Shown in pieces: positions 42,724 to 53,783 of a DNA stretch of 64,000 nt. Numbering within the stretch: the stretch's first letter is position 1; each line of letters starts with the position of its first letter. The stretch comes from Taxawa tesnikishii (nom. ined.) (taxonomy: Eukaryota; Ascomycota; Dothideomycetes; Dothideales): contig JAPDRO010000007.1 of NCBI GenBank assembly GCA_030247885.1, forward strand, positions 875,501 through 939,500, written 5' to 3'. The notes under the pieces are model-generated. The model worked only from the letters and a program-made list of their open reading frames with translations. It had not been told where the DNA came from and searched no databases. Made by a program: the position numbers and the translations under genes.

Positions 42724-45143
42724 TTAAGCAGCCACAGCAAGGCCTTCCCTCATCTTCTCCACGCCCTTTAGACCAACGCCCTTCAGGCGACCCAGTTCAC
42801 CCAGATCCCTGACCATGCGTAGCCTTCCTCGTCCGTCCGCCTCTTCGTCCATTTCTTCACGCCCGTCGTCCAGGCTGCAAAGACAGTTGACGATTGCCTC
42901 GGCTTTCTTCGCGCCCACGCCCTTCAGCAGCCGGATCTGTGAGACATCGCGAGTGTTGATAATGCGTAACAGCTGTTTCGTCCGAGGCGTCTGCTCTGGA
43001 TCCACACTTATCGAGAGCGCATGAGCGAGTTCGTCTTCCGAGTCAGAGGCTGCATGTTGGGTATACTGGACGGGCTCGGCGCCTAGCTCCTCGTTTTCTG
43101 CCTGGGCAGATGGCTCGTCGCGGAAGACACGGAGGTTGTGGCGCGCTGGTTTCCGTGCCTTCGTCCGATACTGAAATCCTGACGTGTCGTCCTCTTCGTC
43201 CTCTTGCTGGGGCTCATCTTGGTAGTCGTCATATTCGTCTTGCGCCCTCCTCCGCCTTTCCCTTGGCTTTTCGCCTTGCTCCATGGTGGCATCTGCCGTT
43301 GACAGTGCGACCCCACCCATCAGAGAGCTAGACCTCTTCTCTTCCTTCTTCCGTTTGATCTTCTCTTGGAGGTTTAACATCTTCCTGTTCAGCTTTTCAT
43401 TGCCTGGGAAGAAAGGCAACGCAAGTTGATACATCTTCAGTGCGCTTGCATCTTCGCCTCTGACTTGATGTTGTTTTGCCATGAGCAGGTATTGCAAGCC
43501 CTCCGCGCGCTCTGTCTCTTGGCCCTCAACTCGACGTTCTAGCGCATCCAACCGAGCCTGCACCTCATCGGAAATGGCTTTTGTGCTTGAAGCCGGTAAT
43601 TCCCTATCTAGAGCAGCCGCTGCAAGCTTTTCTGCTACTTTACGCTCAATCATCTCTTCAATCGATTCTTTCGTCAAGCCTGGCGCAGCAGAGTGTGTTG
43701 CCCCGTTCTTTGTGTCAGCGGCGCGCATAGTCTTCGACGGACGACCCAGAGTCGGAATGGCCTCGCTGCTTGTGCGCTTCTCTGCGCGGGGATAACCCTG
43801 ACCAGCAAGATGAGTTGGCCGGGTGGGAGGCTTGCTCTTGTCGGCATAGACCGAAAATTGTTTCACCGGTTTGTCTGCCTTTGCTGCTGCAGCAGCATCC
43901 TTGATCGGGACAACATTTGCGGAAAAGTTCTTTGGCCGGAGTGGTTGACGATTCATCGCAGGAAGCGAAGTTCCCGAGTGAGCCTCTGTGACCGATTTGG
44001 GGCGGTACACCGGTTGGTTCTCGACCTCGTTAACCTCGATCTTCTTCGTGCGGTTTGCAAAATTGAGGGAACTCAACGTGTCCAGGTGGTAGCTGCGAAC
44101 AGGCGCCAGGTTAAGGATCATGATCGTGAGGCCATTGTTCTGTCCGAGCGAGAGAATGCGGGTCATCTTCGACTCCCGATACGGTATCCTTGAGGCCTTC
44201 CGACCGATAGCTTCCACACACGATGCGAGGACGAAGAGAGACTTGTTGATGCTGGCAGATTCTACCATACGTTCCTTTCCATTGTCGGTTCGGCGGTTGT
44301 CCTCAGAGCCTGCCAGATCAATGGCGCTGGCGGTGCTAATACGCACTTGGTCACCTGTGATCTGAGTGACTTTGACGCACAAGATCGCGTGTGAGCGCGA
44401 TGAGTGAGCGTTTAGCTAAGCCTTCCGTCAGCGATCCCTACCTATGATCGGTATCGCTTCGACCCACCTTTGTCGCTCCTGTTGAGCGGTTGACGTTTGC
44501 TTGGTCGTACAGCTGCTCGAATTCCTTTAATGTGGTGCAAGGTCTTTCCGTCAAACCCACGACGATGGTCTTGCCATTGTTGTCCCGTATGGGTAGTCCA
44601 GCTGGTGTGCGCTTTTCCGGGGCTCAAACAAGTCATAGACCCGGTCATTGTAGATCTCGTAATAGCTCATGACAACCTCAACCTGCGTCTGTCCCTCTGT
44701 GTCTTTCTCAGTCTTGCGACCTCGCCGGTAGATGGCACTCAACAGGCGCGGGATGACACCCCTGTCTGCCATGCTCTTCCCTCCTCGCATCGTGTGCGTT
44801 TTGCCCGTTCCGGTGACTCCATAAGCGAAAAGTGTGACATCGAAGCCCTTGAATAGATGTTTTACCGTCGGCGCGACTAGCAATTGTTAGGGCTCCCCGT
44901 CTCCAATCCTGAAATTGCGCCCTTACCCTCGTTGTCGAAAATTTGTTGCTGCGTCGCCTGCTGATCATATACGCTGTTGAACTGGAAGCTAAAGGCCTCT
45001 GCCTCGTTCTTTGGATTCGGTATGCGAACGATTGTTGGACTCCCGAGTGGTTCGTTGCCGGACGCAGCAGCTTCGACAATGATGTCTTTATCCAATTCGA
45101 GCTTCAGAAGGGGCCTTATCCGGGCAACAACGCGCACACTCAT
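42724..45143 (-). CDS. kinesin-10 (KIF22/Kid-like) motor with C-terminal helix-hairpin-helix (frame break)
   Basis: Plus-end motor; animal relatives bind chromosome arms and push them to the spindle equator. Exons 45143-44927, 44876-44468 and 44415-42724. Seen: MSVRVVARIRPLL, P-loop YGVTGTGKTHTMRGG, NAHSSRSHAIL (switch I), IDLAGSEDNRRT (switch II), IPYRESKMTRIL and LSSLNFANRTKKIE. A short coiled coil (about QARLDALERRVE), an acidic stretch and paired helix-hairpin-helix motifs (IRLLKGVGAKKAEAIV; LKGVGLKGVEKM) follow. The HhH tail supports DNA binding as in KIF22. The frame breaks at GGGG 44619-44622 (CCCC in coding sense). One base gives LFEPPEKRTPAGLPIRDNNG and a 2319-nt length (772 residues). 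Confidence 0.9.
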
Positions 45144-46447
45144 TCTGTGTAGAATGCTGATAACATATAATGGCGGAGAGTATGGACTAGGGGGCAGGTT
45201 CGGCAGCAATGGCCTCCTATGTGTGTATCTCTGGAAGTGACGTCCGTTTCTCGCCTTCCGAGTTCGAATCCTTGTTTGTGCTTTGCGTGACGTTGGCCGG
45301 GCAATATAAACTTTAATCTCCGATCGGTCCCCCTTTTCTTGGCTACTTGCTTCTCTGAGATCATCAGCATCACAATTTATTGTTACTTGAAGAGGCTGTC
45401 TACGGTCTACCTACTTACACAACGGTCGTGACATGAGAAGTGCCGTGGCGACACGGGGCTCACTACAGAGCGAAGCGCGGCAGAGTTTTACCTGTACGCT
45501 TTGGAGCGGAAACTGACACACTCTGCATGCTGCGCGGCAAGCTTGGATCTGGAATGGCCACGAGCATTGCCCAGAGTGCGCATCATGAAGTACCACCTTG
45601 TGCAAGTTCTAGTTTGCGGTTTAACTCGTACATGAAATAGACTTTGTTTTTCGATCTGGCCGGCGTGTTGTGGGTGCGCTAGTTGTTCCCGGTTTCAGTC
45701 ATGGCAGGATGGCGACCTAAGAGAGGTCGCAAAGACGCATGAGCTGTCTAAAAGGGCTGGCGTATTCTGAAGAGGCATTGGGCTGACAAGTGCGCGAGAG
45801 CATGACATTTGCGAAGTGCTGATGGGTACTTCGGGCGTATGAGTGTGTTCTTCATGTCGTGCCATTGCTGAAACCGTCCTTGACAAGAATCAAGACTCTG
45901 TGTGACAAGGACGGAAGAGGACTCGGAATGCCCCATCAACTGTGAGAGGCGCGTCTGCCTCCGTTCCAAGAATTGAGGGGTAACGAGACTCAACAGACGG
46001 GGGATTCGCGAGTCACACCTTCACCATGCCCGAGCGTCCGACAGCCAATCGACCCGCCCCTCCACGCTCAACTCGACGTCCCAGCCGCCAGCGACGTCGC
46101 ACATCCAGACATTCATCAACCGCGTCGAGACAGGGAGTTCAGAGAGCATATCCCGCCAAATGCTTCGCTTTCGTGCTTCGCAATACCCGCGGTCGCTCAA
46201 TCGCCAATCCTTCCCTGGGCAAATATCCGTCATGATACAGAGAATATCGTAGCCATGTCTTGACGCGATTGTGCAGAAGGGGTATAATCTCTGTTCCATC
46301 TCAGTCTTCTTTCTTACCACTGTCTTTCTCTCTACCGTTCAATCATCGCCCGTTATGATCGCTCCTCCCATTACCCGTTAGAGCTGGACTCTGCGGCTAC
46401 CTACCCTCACTTCAGTTTGTTTGGATCCACGTATTGCCGATACCGAA
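45144..46447. other. divergent region, kinesin-10 / Ser-Thr-rich protein; no gene seen
   Basis: 1.3 kb between two start codons pointing apart. Short frames on both strands are not recognisable. A tRNA-like B-box word near 45261 has no matching arms. Confidence 0.5.
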
Positions 46448-47673
46448 ATGCTGTTTCCTGTTGGCGTCCTGCCGCTGTTGGCCGTGTTCATCAACAATGT
46501 GGCGACGAGGCCGACGAACCCAGATCATCGTTGGTATGTCTTGTCACTCCCATTATAGCCAGCACACTCACCATCTCAAAGGCGCAGGGTCAACGGCCAG
46601 TATCGGAACAACACCGATCTATCGTACATTAACACTCCATCTGCTTCGAGTTCTCAAGCCGCCGGCCTGCCAGCGATTGTATACGGTCAGCCCTCAGATG
46701 CTCAGCGTTTGACACATATTCCCGTATCAAGCACCTCTGTTTCTAGCAAGAGAGCGATTACAACCATCAGTCCTCCTCAGAGCCATGGCCCATCGCCGTC
46801 CGTTCCTATCCCTGGCACTCAGAGTGATTTGGCGGATGGAACATATGCTGCTGCAGTTTCCGCGTATTCTACCTTGACAGCGTCCGCTCGACCTGTTAGT
46901 CTTACCTCTTCTTTGATGATAATCACTCCCCGGGCCCCTCGTACTCAACAGCCCCCACTGAGACTGGATTCGCTCAGGCTGCCGTTGGAATGATCACCCT
47001 TGCCACTACCATAACTCAGTATATCACTATCACTATAGCGCCAAATGCTTCCAATACGGTCATCCCAACCAGCTCGTTGACGAGCTCATCATCTACCGCG
47101 ACGACTTCCGCTGGGCCTTCAGCGGTAACGGTTACTGACAACGTAACCCTGACTGTTTTCGTCACCGCTGAGCCAGGTTCCTCTCGCACGACTAGTACGT
47201 CGAAAACTACAGGCACTGAGGAATCTACCTTGCTGCCTTCCGCCTCAAGCATGACCACCACCTCGGTATCGCCGGGAGTTCTACAATCGAGCGGCGCAGC
47301 TTCTGAAACAGCCTCGCCCTTGTCGACAGAATCCACCTCTCCGAGCAGCAGAGTGTCGCATCAGCCATACAGCCGGACGTCGACTCCGTCCCCTGACTCC
47401 TCTACCTCGTCTCCAACCACGGCTTCGACGTCTTCTCACAGCAGCTCGATCTCTGTGCGATCAACAGGCTCAACAACACGTTTCACGTTCTCTCCATCAC
47501 CAAGCTCCGTCCCTCACAGCAGCACTATGCAGGCTTCGTTTACGATGGAGAATCAGACGGCTGACAGTTCCCAATCCATCACGACTCAGTCCGGACCGGG
47601 GATTACCATAATTCCTTTGGATCCGAGTGCCTTCACGATGACGGCAACTGCGGTAGAGTCGGGCTATCGCTGA
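46448..47673 (+). CDS. Ser/Thr-rich secreted or wall-associated protein, function unknown
   Basis: Not assigned to a family. Exon 1 (46448-46533) encodes a hydrophobic start, MLFPVGVLPLLAVFINNV, that could be a signal peptide or anchor. Exon 2 (46588-47673) joins in frame as DHRWVNGQYRNNTDLSYINT. The remainder is dominated by Ser, Thr, Pro and Ala, as in heavily O-glycosylated fungal wall proteins, with one beta-rich stretch (ITLATTITQYITITIAP). No C-terminal hydrophobic GPI signal is evident. The frame breaks once between TASARPVSLTSS and GFAQAAVGMITLA, most simply by a missing T at TTT 46912-46914. One base gives 1173 nt (390 residues). Low complexity makes the exact break position uncertain. 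Confidence 0.6.
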
Positions 47674-48159
47674 ACCTGGCGCTTTGTGGTAAACGTTGTA
47701 TTCCTCTTTGAACTAGTGCAACGACAACCACAATTGCCTTTACAATGTTTCCCTTTCACAAAAGCCACCGTGGTCCCGATAATCCAACGCCGGTACCGAT
47801 GAGGGAATTGTTCGGACCACCCCGCCGTTCGATTTGATCAGTAGAAGCGGCGAATGGCGGCGACCCGGTTACCCTGGACATGCCGAAGGAAACTGCGTGG
47901 AGCGTGGCTGTGACACTACTTCACTATTTTGACGACAGGGTCCAGTCATACCTACCAAGGTTCGATGAAAGTCTAGAGTCAGGTGACAGGACTCGTCCCC
48001 AACGCCTTTCAAATCTTCGGGTGTTGTTTCGCTGATTCAGGCAATGAACTGGCAGCCTTGACGATTCTTAACAGTCTCAAGCTTCAAAAATGGCTTTCGT
48101 ATCAATGACAATTCGACCAACGCCTACAAGTTCTGTCAACCAACGATCTGCATACAATT
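47674..48159. other. intergenic, no gene seen
   Basis: Between the convergent 3' ends of the Ser/Thr-rich gene and the AsaB-like gene. Confidence 0.5.
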
Positions 48160-49158
48160 TCATTCTGCGTCTTCATCCTCATGGAAAACCAGAGTCCTGA
48201 CTTCAATCGACTCTCTGCTGTAGTCATCTTCATGCTCCGGATTCTGGAACGCCGTATGCGGCACCCGCCTAGCTCTTCCGTCAAGCTTGGAATCGTAGCA
48301 CTTGATCAGAGTAACCTCGTCGGTGTCTTGACCGTAGAGGTAGTACCACTGGTGCTCTGGATTCGGCCGCACGGTATACGTCTCTCCTTTGCGGTTTGGG
48401 TAGATCAGACCCACACCGATGAGGTCGGAGTCGGGAACGCTGTGGGCGTCGGCGACGGCGAGAGGGTCTTTCAGGATCTTCTTGATCGGCCGCCAGACGT
48501 TAATGATCTGGTGCCGGGTACGGAGGAGCTTGTCGGCTTCACCAGGCAGGTGGTGCGGGACGCGATCCCGGGCGGCGGAGTAGGATTGGTCGATGTGCAC
48601 GCGGTTCACTGGACCGCGGAGGTTGATCGGCGGTGGCGTGCCATCGGAGTTGTTCGATGCATTCGTGCGGGTGTCTTTTGGAGCACGGCGGATAGTGTGG
48701 TCGAAGATAAAGACGCGAGAAGCGCCGGTACTGTTCAATCTCCTCAGTACGTGTTCTCAGGATGAATGAGTGTGACAGGCTCACGCGTCCTTCAGTAACT
48801 GCTCCACTTCGGGATAGTATACCGCCTTGATGTGCTCATCATCAACGAAATCTTTCTCAACACTCGCATGCTTGTAGAACTGGAAGCCGTTGCCATCGAG
48901 AGTGTACCGATGCTCCTTTCCGCGGACGTCGTTGACAACGACAGAGAGGGGTTCAGAGGGCCGCTCATACGTTTCGGGTTTGCCGACGTAAGTCGGGGCC
49001 GGTGGGCTCCCATCGCCTGGGTCTTTGTAGTAGTTTAGTTTCGTCTGGACATGGTGAGGCTCATACGAAGCTGTTTCTGGAGCACCTCGCGTGGGGGCTG
49101 TAGACGGCTCGAATGATGTCGAGTGACCGGACGGTGCCTGAATCTGAACTGAAGCCAT
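48160..49158 (-). CDS. AsaB / GA4-desaturase-like family oxidoreductase
   Basis: Member of the fungal family annotated as hydroxylase/desaturase AsaB, which includes gibberellin GA4 desaturase and cephamycin CmcJ-like proteins. Specific substrates are mostly unknown. Exons 49158-48785 and 48730-48160 give 314 residues with no break. Seen: an N-terminal NYYKDPGDGSPPAPTYVGKPETY typical of the group; the presumed metal-binding VHIDQSY (HxD); INVWRPIKKILKDPLAVADA; YYLYGQDTDEVTLIKCYDS; and VPHTAFQNP with a second His, then SIEVRTLVFH. Iron/2-oxoglutarate chemistry is inferred from the family, not shown. Its 5' end faces the permease across 0.8 kb. Confidence 0.82.
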
Positions 49159-49964
49159 GGTTTGTTGTGCAACTCTCGCGGCAACAACTAAGAGCCAACG
49201 CGCGATTCATATACTGCCCTCGGGCCTCCGAGGCTGATTCCTAGCCACGGATTGCACACCATCATGAGGAGCATCACGCAATGGATGCTGATAAATGCGG
49301 AGACATAGTCGGGGTGATTGCTGGGAGCGGGTGATCACCAAACCAATAGGAACAAGTGGAATTGGTATTTCGCCGGCAGATGAGTATATAGACTTTCCTA
49401 TCTTCTTCGACAGAGGAGATGAGAAGCCTATGGGGTGGTGGTCGTGGAGGGTAATACATCCTGTGCCACACACATAGCGATGGCGCGATCTTGGTCACGA
49501 ATTGTGTGCGCCGACGACAGCAGGAACAACACCAACCAACAGCGTTCGGAGCACGCAACGCAGTCGACAAATAACTAACCCCGGGAGGCTTTGTAATACT
49601 AGCATTCCAACAAGGGATGTCTGCGGATTTTCCCTATCTAGGCCATCTATCCCCGTCCCCGAAACGAACATGTACTCCTCGTATGTACCTCTCACCCCCA
49701 GCGGAACCGCTGGAACATATCGAGCAGCCGTGAAGATCCAGAGCCACACTTTTAATAAAGGTTGCGAAAGGAACGATACTGCTCCACCCTGGTTCGCAAA
49801 CCCCCAAGATAAACCGCCAGCTCAACATCCGACTGCTTGCCAGACCACCTCTGTACTGGACTTTTGCAGGCAGCTAACAGCCAAACGCCAGAAAGCCGCC
49901 TCGTCTGAGGGCCAACTCTTATGCTGGACAGCCTGTTGACTTCTGCTCCTCCGGACACAGTGGC
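49159..49964. other. divergent region, AsaB-like / permease; no gene seen
   Basis: 0.8 kb upstream of both genes. A 145-codon frame at 49502-49939 has no ATG and no recognisable domain. Confidence 0.5.
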
Positions 49965-51669
49965 ATGTCCGATGGCGACCGACGAGAGAAGCGCTTCTAC
50001 AACCCCAGAACGCAGAGAGCGACAACGCGCTGGAATCGCGGCAAAACACATTTGCGTCTCGCGACGTTGAGAACGATGTCCTACCAGAGACAGCCACGGT
50101 CGGTCGGAGAATCGGCTGGACGAGCGCCTACATCCTCGTCATCTCCAGAGTAATAGGGAGCGGCATCTTCGCCATGCACGGCACTGTGATCCAAACGGTC
50201 GGCAGTCCTGGTCTTTCGCTCCTGCTGTGGACAATCGGCGCGCTCGTCGCCTGGGCTGGTCTTGCGATCGACATGGAGTACGGGTGTATGCTTCCGCGCT
50301 CGGGCGGCGTGAAGGTGTACCTTGAATACACGTACCGGAGACCGAAGTTTTTCGCTTCCGTCATGGTTGCCGTCCAGGCCGTTGTGCTCGGATTTACTGC
50401 GACTAACTGCATCGTGTTTGCAAAGTACACGACATATGCTCTTCAGATGGACCCCGGCGATCTGGAGACGAAAGCGCTTGCTGTGGGCCTATTAACCGCC
50501 ATAACCGTCGTCCATGGCTGCTTCTACCGGACCGGCATTTGGATCCAGAATATACTGGGCTGGCTGAAAGTCGCCCTGATTGTTCTAATGATCGTGACCG
50601 GGCTCTTCGTGGTCGTTGTGCGTCCGGTATCACGCCCAGCTGCCGCCACTCCTGCCCCCTTATGGTGGAGTGAGCTCTGGACCGATTCGGAATGGGCATG
50701 GAACAACATTTCGACCGCATTTTTCAGAATCTTTTACTCATATGCCGGGCTAAACAACATCAACAACGTCCTGAATGAGGTCAAGAACCCCGTGCAGACT
50801 CTGAAGACCGTAGGTCCAACGGCGTTGTTGACGGCTTGCTTCATGTACCTACTCATCAATGTCGCATACCTGACAGTAGTACCGTTGGAAGATATCAAAG
50901 AGAGTCGAGAACTGATCGCGGCTCTTTTCTTCGAGCAGGTCTTCGGTGCGCGTGTGGGCGGCGTTTTCCTACCCCTTTTCATTGCCGTCAGCGCCGCTGG
51001 GAATGTTATGGTTGTCACTTTTAGTCTCGTAAGTATACACAACCGCCTTCTTTCTTGCATTCCTGACGTCAGAAATAGGCTCGGCTCAACCAAGAGATCG
51101 CAAGACAAGGGTTCCTGCCATATGCAGAAACCTTCGCCTCTTCTAAACCGTTCGGGGCGCCCTTGGGCGGTCTCATCGTGCACTATGTCCCCTCGCTGCT
51201 CGTCATCGCGTGTCCCCCATCAGCAACCGTCTATTCCTTCATCGCAGACGTTGAGGGTTTCGCCGGTCAATTCTACTTAATCGCTGTGGCTGCCGGCTTA
51301 CTGCTTCTTCGACGTCGTAGACCGGAGCTTCTTCGCCCATTCAAAGCCTGGTTGCCTGGAGTCTGGCTTCGCATTGCACTGTCGGTCGCGCTCCTCTTCG
51401 CACCTTTCTTTCCTTCGAAGAAGGGGAATGCGGACGTCGATTTCTTCTACGCGAGCTACGCATTGGTGGCATTGGCTGTGTAAGCAATACTAAGTATGTC
51501 TGTATGTTCTTCTTTCGCTAACACTACCTCCAGAATATTGTTTGGTGTGCTGTACTGGTTTGTTTGGATTGTACTGTTGCCGCGGTACAAAGGATTCGAG
51601 TACAGAGACCAAGTGGATATCTTGGACGACGGAACTGTGATCAACCGGCTCGTGCGGAAAGAAGCATAG
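49965..51669 (+). CDS. amino acid permease, high-affinity methionine permease (MUP1) type
   Basis: Twelve-helix APC-superfamily importer at the plasma membrane. From about 50108 the frame is clear: IGWTSAYILVISRVIGSGIF (first helix with the APC GSGIF motif), MLPRSGGVKVYLEYTYRRP, AVVLGFTATNCIVFAKY, FYSYAGLNNINNVLNEVKNP, then GFLPYAETFASSKPFGAPLG and a tail ending LVRKEA. Introns are 51029-51078 and 51480-51533. MUP1-type relatives share the SGGxKxYLE and Y-AGxNNxNN-L-EVKNP motifs. The N terminus is unresolved: ATGs at 49965 and 49972 are open but not in the frame of the first helix. One or two missing bases upstream of 50108 are therefore likely, as elsewhere in the window. Confidence 0.85.
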
Positions 51670-51761
51670 TCCACGAAAGACAAATTCTCAGCGCTCCTTT
51701 CCTTAACCACTCCACATAGAGAACATCGACCTCGATCATCACGTTATCGATCTTCCACAAT

Positions 51762-53239
51762 CTAAGCCGTAGCCGTCGAGTTCGGCTCCACAAACCCTAA
51801 ACTCGCTCTCTGGTCCTCCTCCGGCAAGAAGGTCGAGCTGAATATCGTGATCCACGGCTTCTCATACTCTACCAGGAACCTCTCCGCCAATTGCACATTG
51901 CGCCTCTTACTCTGCAATTCCGTCATACTGCACCCTTGCTCCGTCGGCACGCCATTGAACCGGTCTTCAATCCACTGCAGCCACAGCCGCTGGCTCGCGT
52001 ACATAGAAGGATTGTGGTCTTGGCCGACGACCGATACGTACTCGATGCTGACATTGTTGCCCTGAGCTCCGCATGTTGCGTTGAAGCCCGCTAAACTGCC
52101 CACATTGCTCACGACAGTGTCCGCGGAGCCCTGGAGAATGAGCATGGGTCCACCTAGCGCACGCCCGGAGACGGAGTAGTCCCTGGCGAACTGCACAGCG
52201 GGCTCGGATAGAGGCCATGAAGTATTGGCGTAGATGTCCTCGGCCGAGAACGTGGCGAAAGCGGCGTAGCCGGCGTCGTTGCAGCCACCATTACTTTGGA
52301 CATATCGCAGAGCGGCGAGCGGAACCGGATTGAATATTGAGGTCAGGTTGAGACCGTAGAGGTGGCTGATGGTGAAGGACAAGAAGGCTGTAAAGACCGA
52401 ATTGCTCACTGGTGCCGTGTTGCCAATTGGGAACGGTGGCGGAGCTGCCGCAATCGTACCTAGGAAGCCTGGAATTGGGGAGATGGCCTGCCTTTCTCCG
52501 ATCGCCCAGGCCACACCGCCGCCTGAAACGAGTAAGTAAGGCCAACGGTTGGTTGACGCGGGGCTTTTTGAGGCTTACCTTCAGAATGGCCGAAAGAAAC
52601 CCATTCCTTGCTGAGCTCGGAGAAGGCGGACTGGGCAGCGACAACGCTGTAGACCACATCGTTGGCGTGCAGCTTGTACGCCAGGTAGTTGAAGAATTGA
52701 TCGCTCCCCAGGCCGACATAGTCGGCCGTGACGACGGCGTAGCCATTGGCGGCGAGCGTGAAGACGGAACGGAAATCATATTGTAAGTTTCGGAAATTGG
52801 AGACAGCGCACTGTCTATCAATGCCCGAGGTGCCGTGCGCCCAGGCCACCAGTGGGTACGTCTCAGAGCCGTTGAACGATCTAGGCGTGAATGGCCATAG
52901 GATGCTCGCAGTCGCTGGTACCACATTGCCGAAGTTGTCGACAGAGGCGTACATGAAGCGACTTAGAGACTGGCCGGGCGGGATGTCGTAGGCGGTCTGA
53001 TTTGTGTTGATCTCGAGCTTGAGGATCTGGCCTGGTCTGGCCGAAGACATGTTCGCGGGAGTAGAGTAGAAGGGGTCATTCTGAATTGGGTAGGTAACAG
53101 CATTAGGGATCTCAAGTAATTGCTGGTCCGCCTTTGTCCTGTTCTGGATGCAAGCAAGATCCGTAGCCGTACAGGACGTAAGATCGATTTGGGCCCAGCA
53201 TGACATCGCCAGGCCAAGTAGACAGAGGAGGGACCGCAT
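51762..53239 (-). CDS. secretory lipase-family alpha/beta hydrolase
   Basis: Extracellular hydrolase of the fungal secretory lipase (LIP) type, expected to cleave lipid esters. Exons 53239-52579 and 52522-51762 give 473 residues with no break. Seen: signal peptide MRSLLCLLGLAMSCWA; the lid-side sequence YPLVAWAHGTSGIDRQCA; the nucleophile elbow SFGHSEGGG, which spans the splice site; a GGPMLILQGSADTVV strand typical of the acid Asp; and VVGQDHNPSM with the probable catalytic His. Cys pairs and N-glycosylation sites fit secretion. The exact substrate (lipid or other ester) cannot be read from sequence. It faces the GGT gene head to head. Confidence 0.85.
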
Positions 53240-53783
53240 CGTGGTCGACTCGGGATGGCAGCCTTTGATGAGCCATGGTCAACACCTACCTTCTCGCCTC
53301 TTTTATGGACGTTTCGGTAATCGTTGTGATCCCCGCCCCCGCAGTCAGTATGAAGAATCGACCCCTCATCCGACGGCATGATAGATGAACTACTGTCTAC
53401 TCTTGTCCGAACACGTACCCTCCGCCCCCAGTTAATGCACAGATGTGCAGCGAGCCGAGCCGTGCCTCGGTTCGAAAGACAGATCTTGGTAGAGGCTCCA
53501 ATGCGGTGTTATGTGAACCACCTCAAGCGCTTTAGCATCGAACTTCGAGTGTGGAGGTAGAAGGCAGCACGTAGACACGCAGATGCGCGGATGCGCACGT
53601 AAAGATGAAGTGGTTTCAACGTTCTCCGGAAAGGGACAGATTCCAAAAAGGGATATCCGATAAGCAAAGACAAGATAAGCGTGCATTTCCCCGCTCTTGA
53701 TAAACACTCCATCTGCGGCTCCAACCAAGCATCGAGCACACAAACATACCATTTCCTGACCCGTCGTTTTCCTTCTCCAGCTA
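53240..53783. promoter_or_regulatory. divergent promoter region, secretory lipase / gamma-glutamyltransferase
   Basis: 544 bp between start codons pointing apart. No specific site identified. Confidence 0.5.

Noticed and set aside
45255-45270. Possible tRNA B-box (GTTCGAATCC)
   Set aside because: No T-stem pairing, no A-box at the right distance and no acceptor stem.
47016-47336. Val/Glu-rich minus-strand frame of 106 codons
   Set aside because: It is the complement of the Ser/Thr-rich gene; its composition follows from that.
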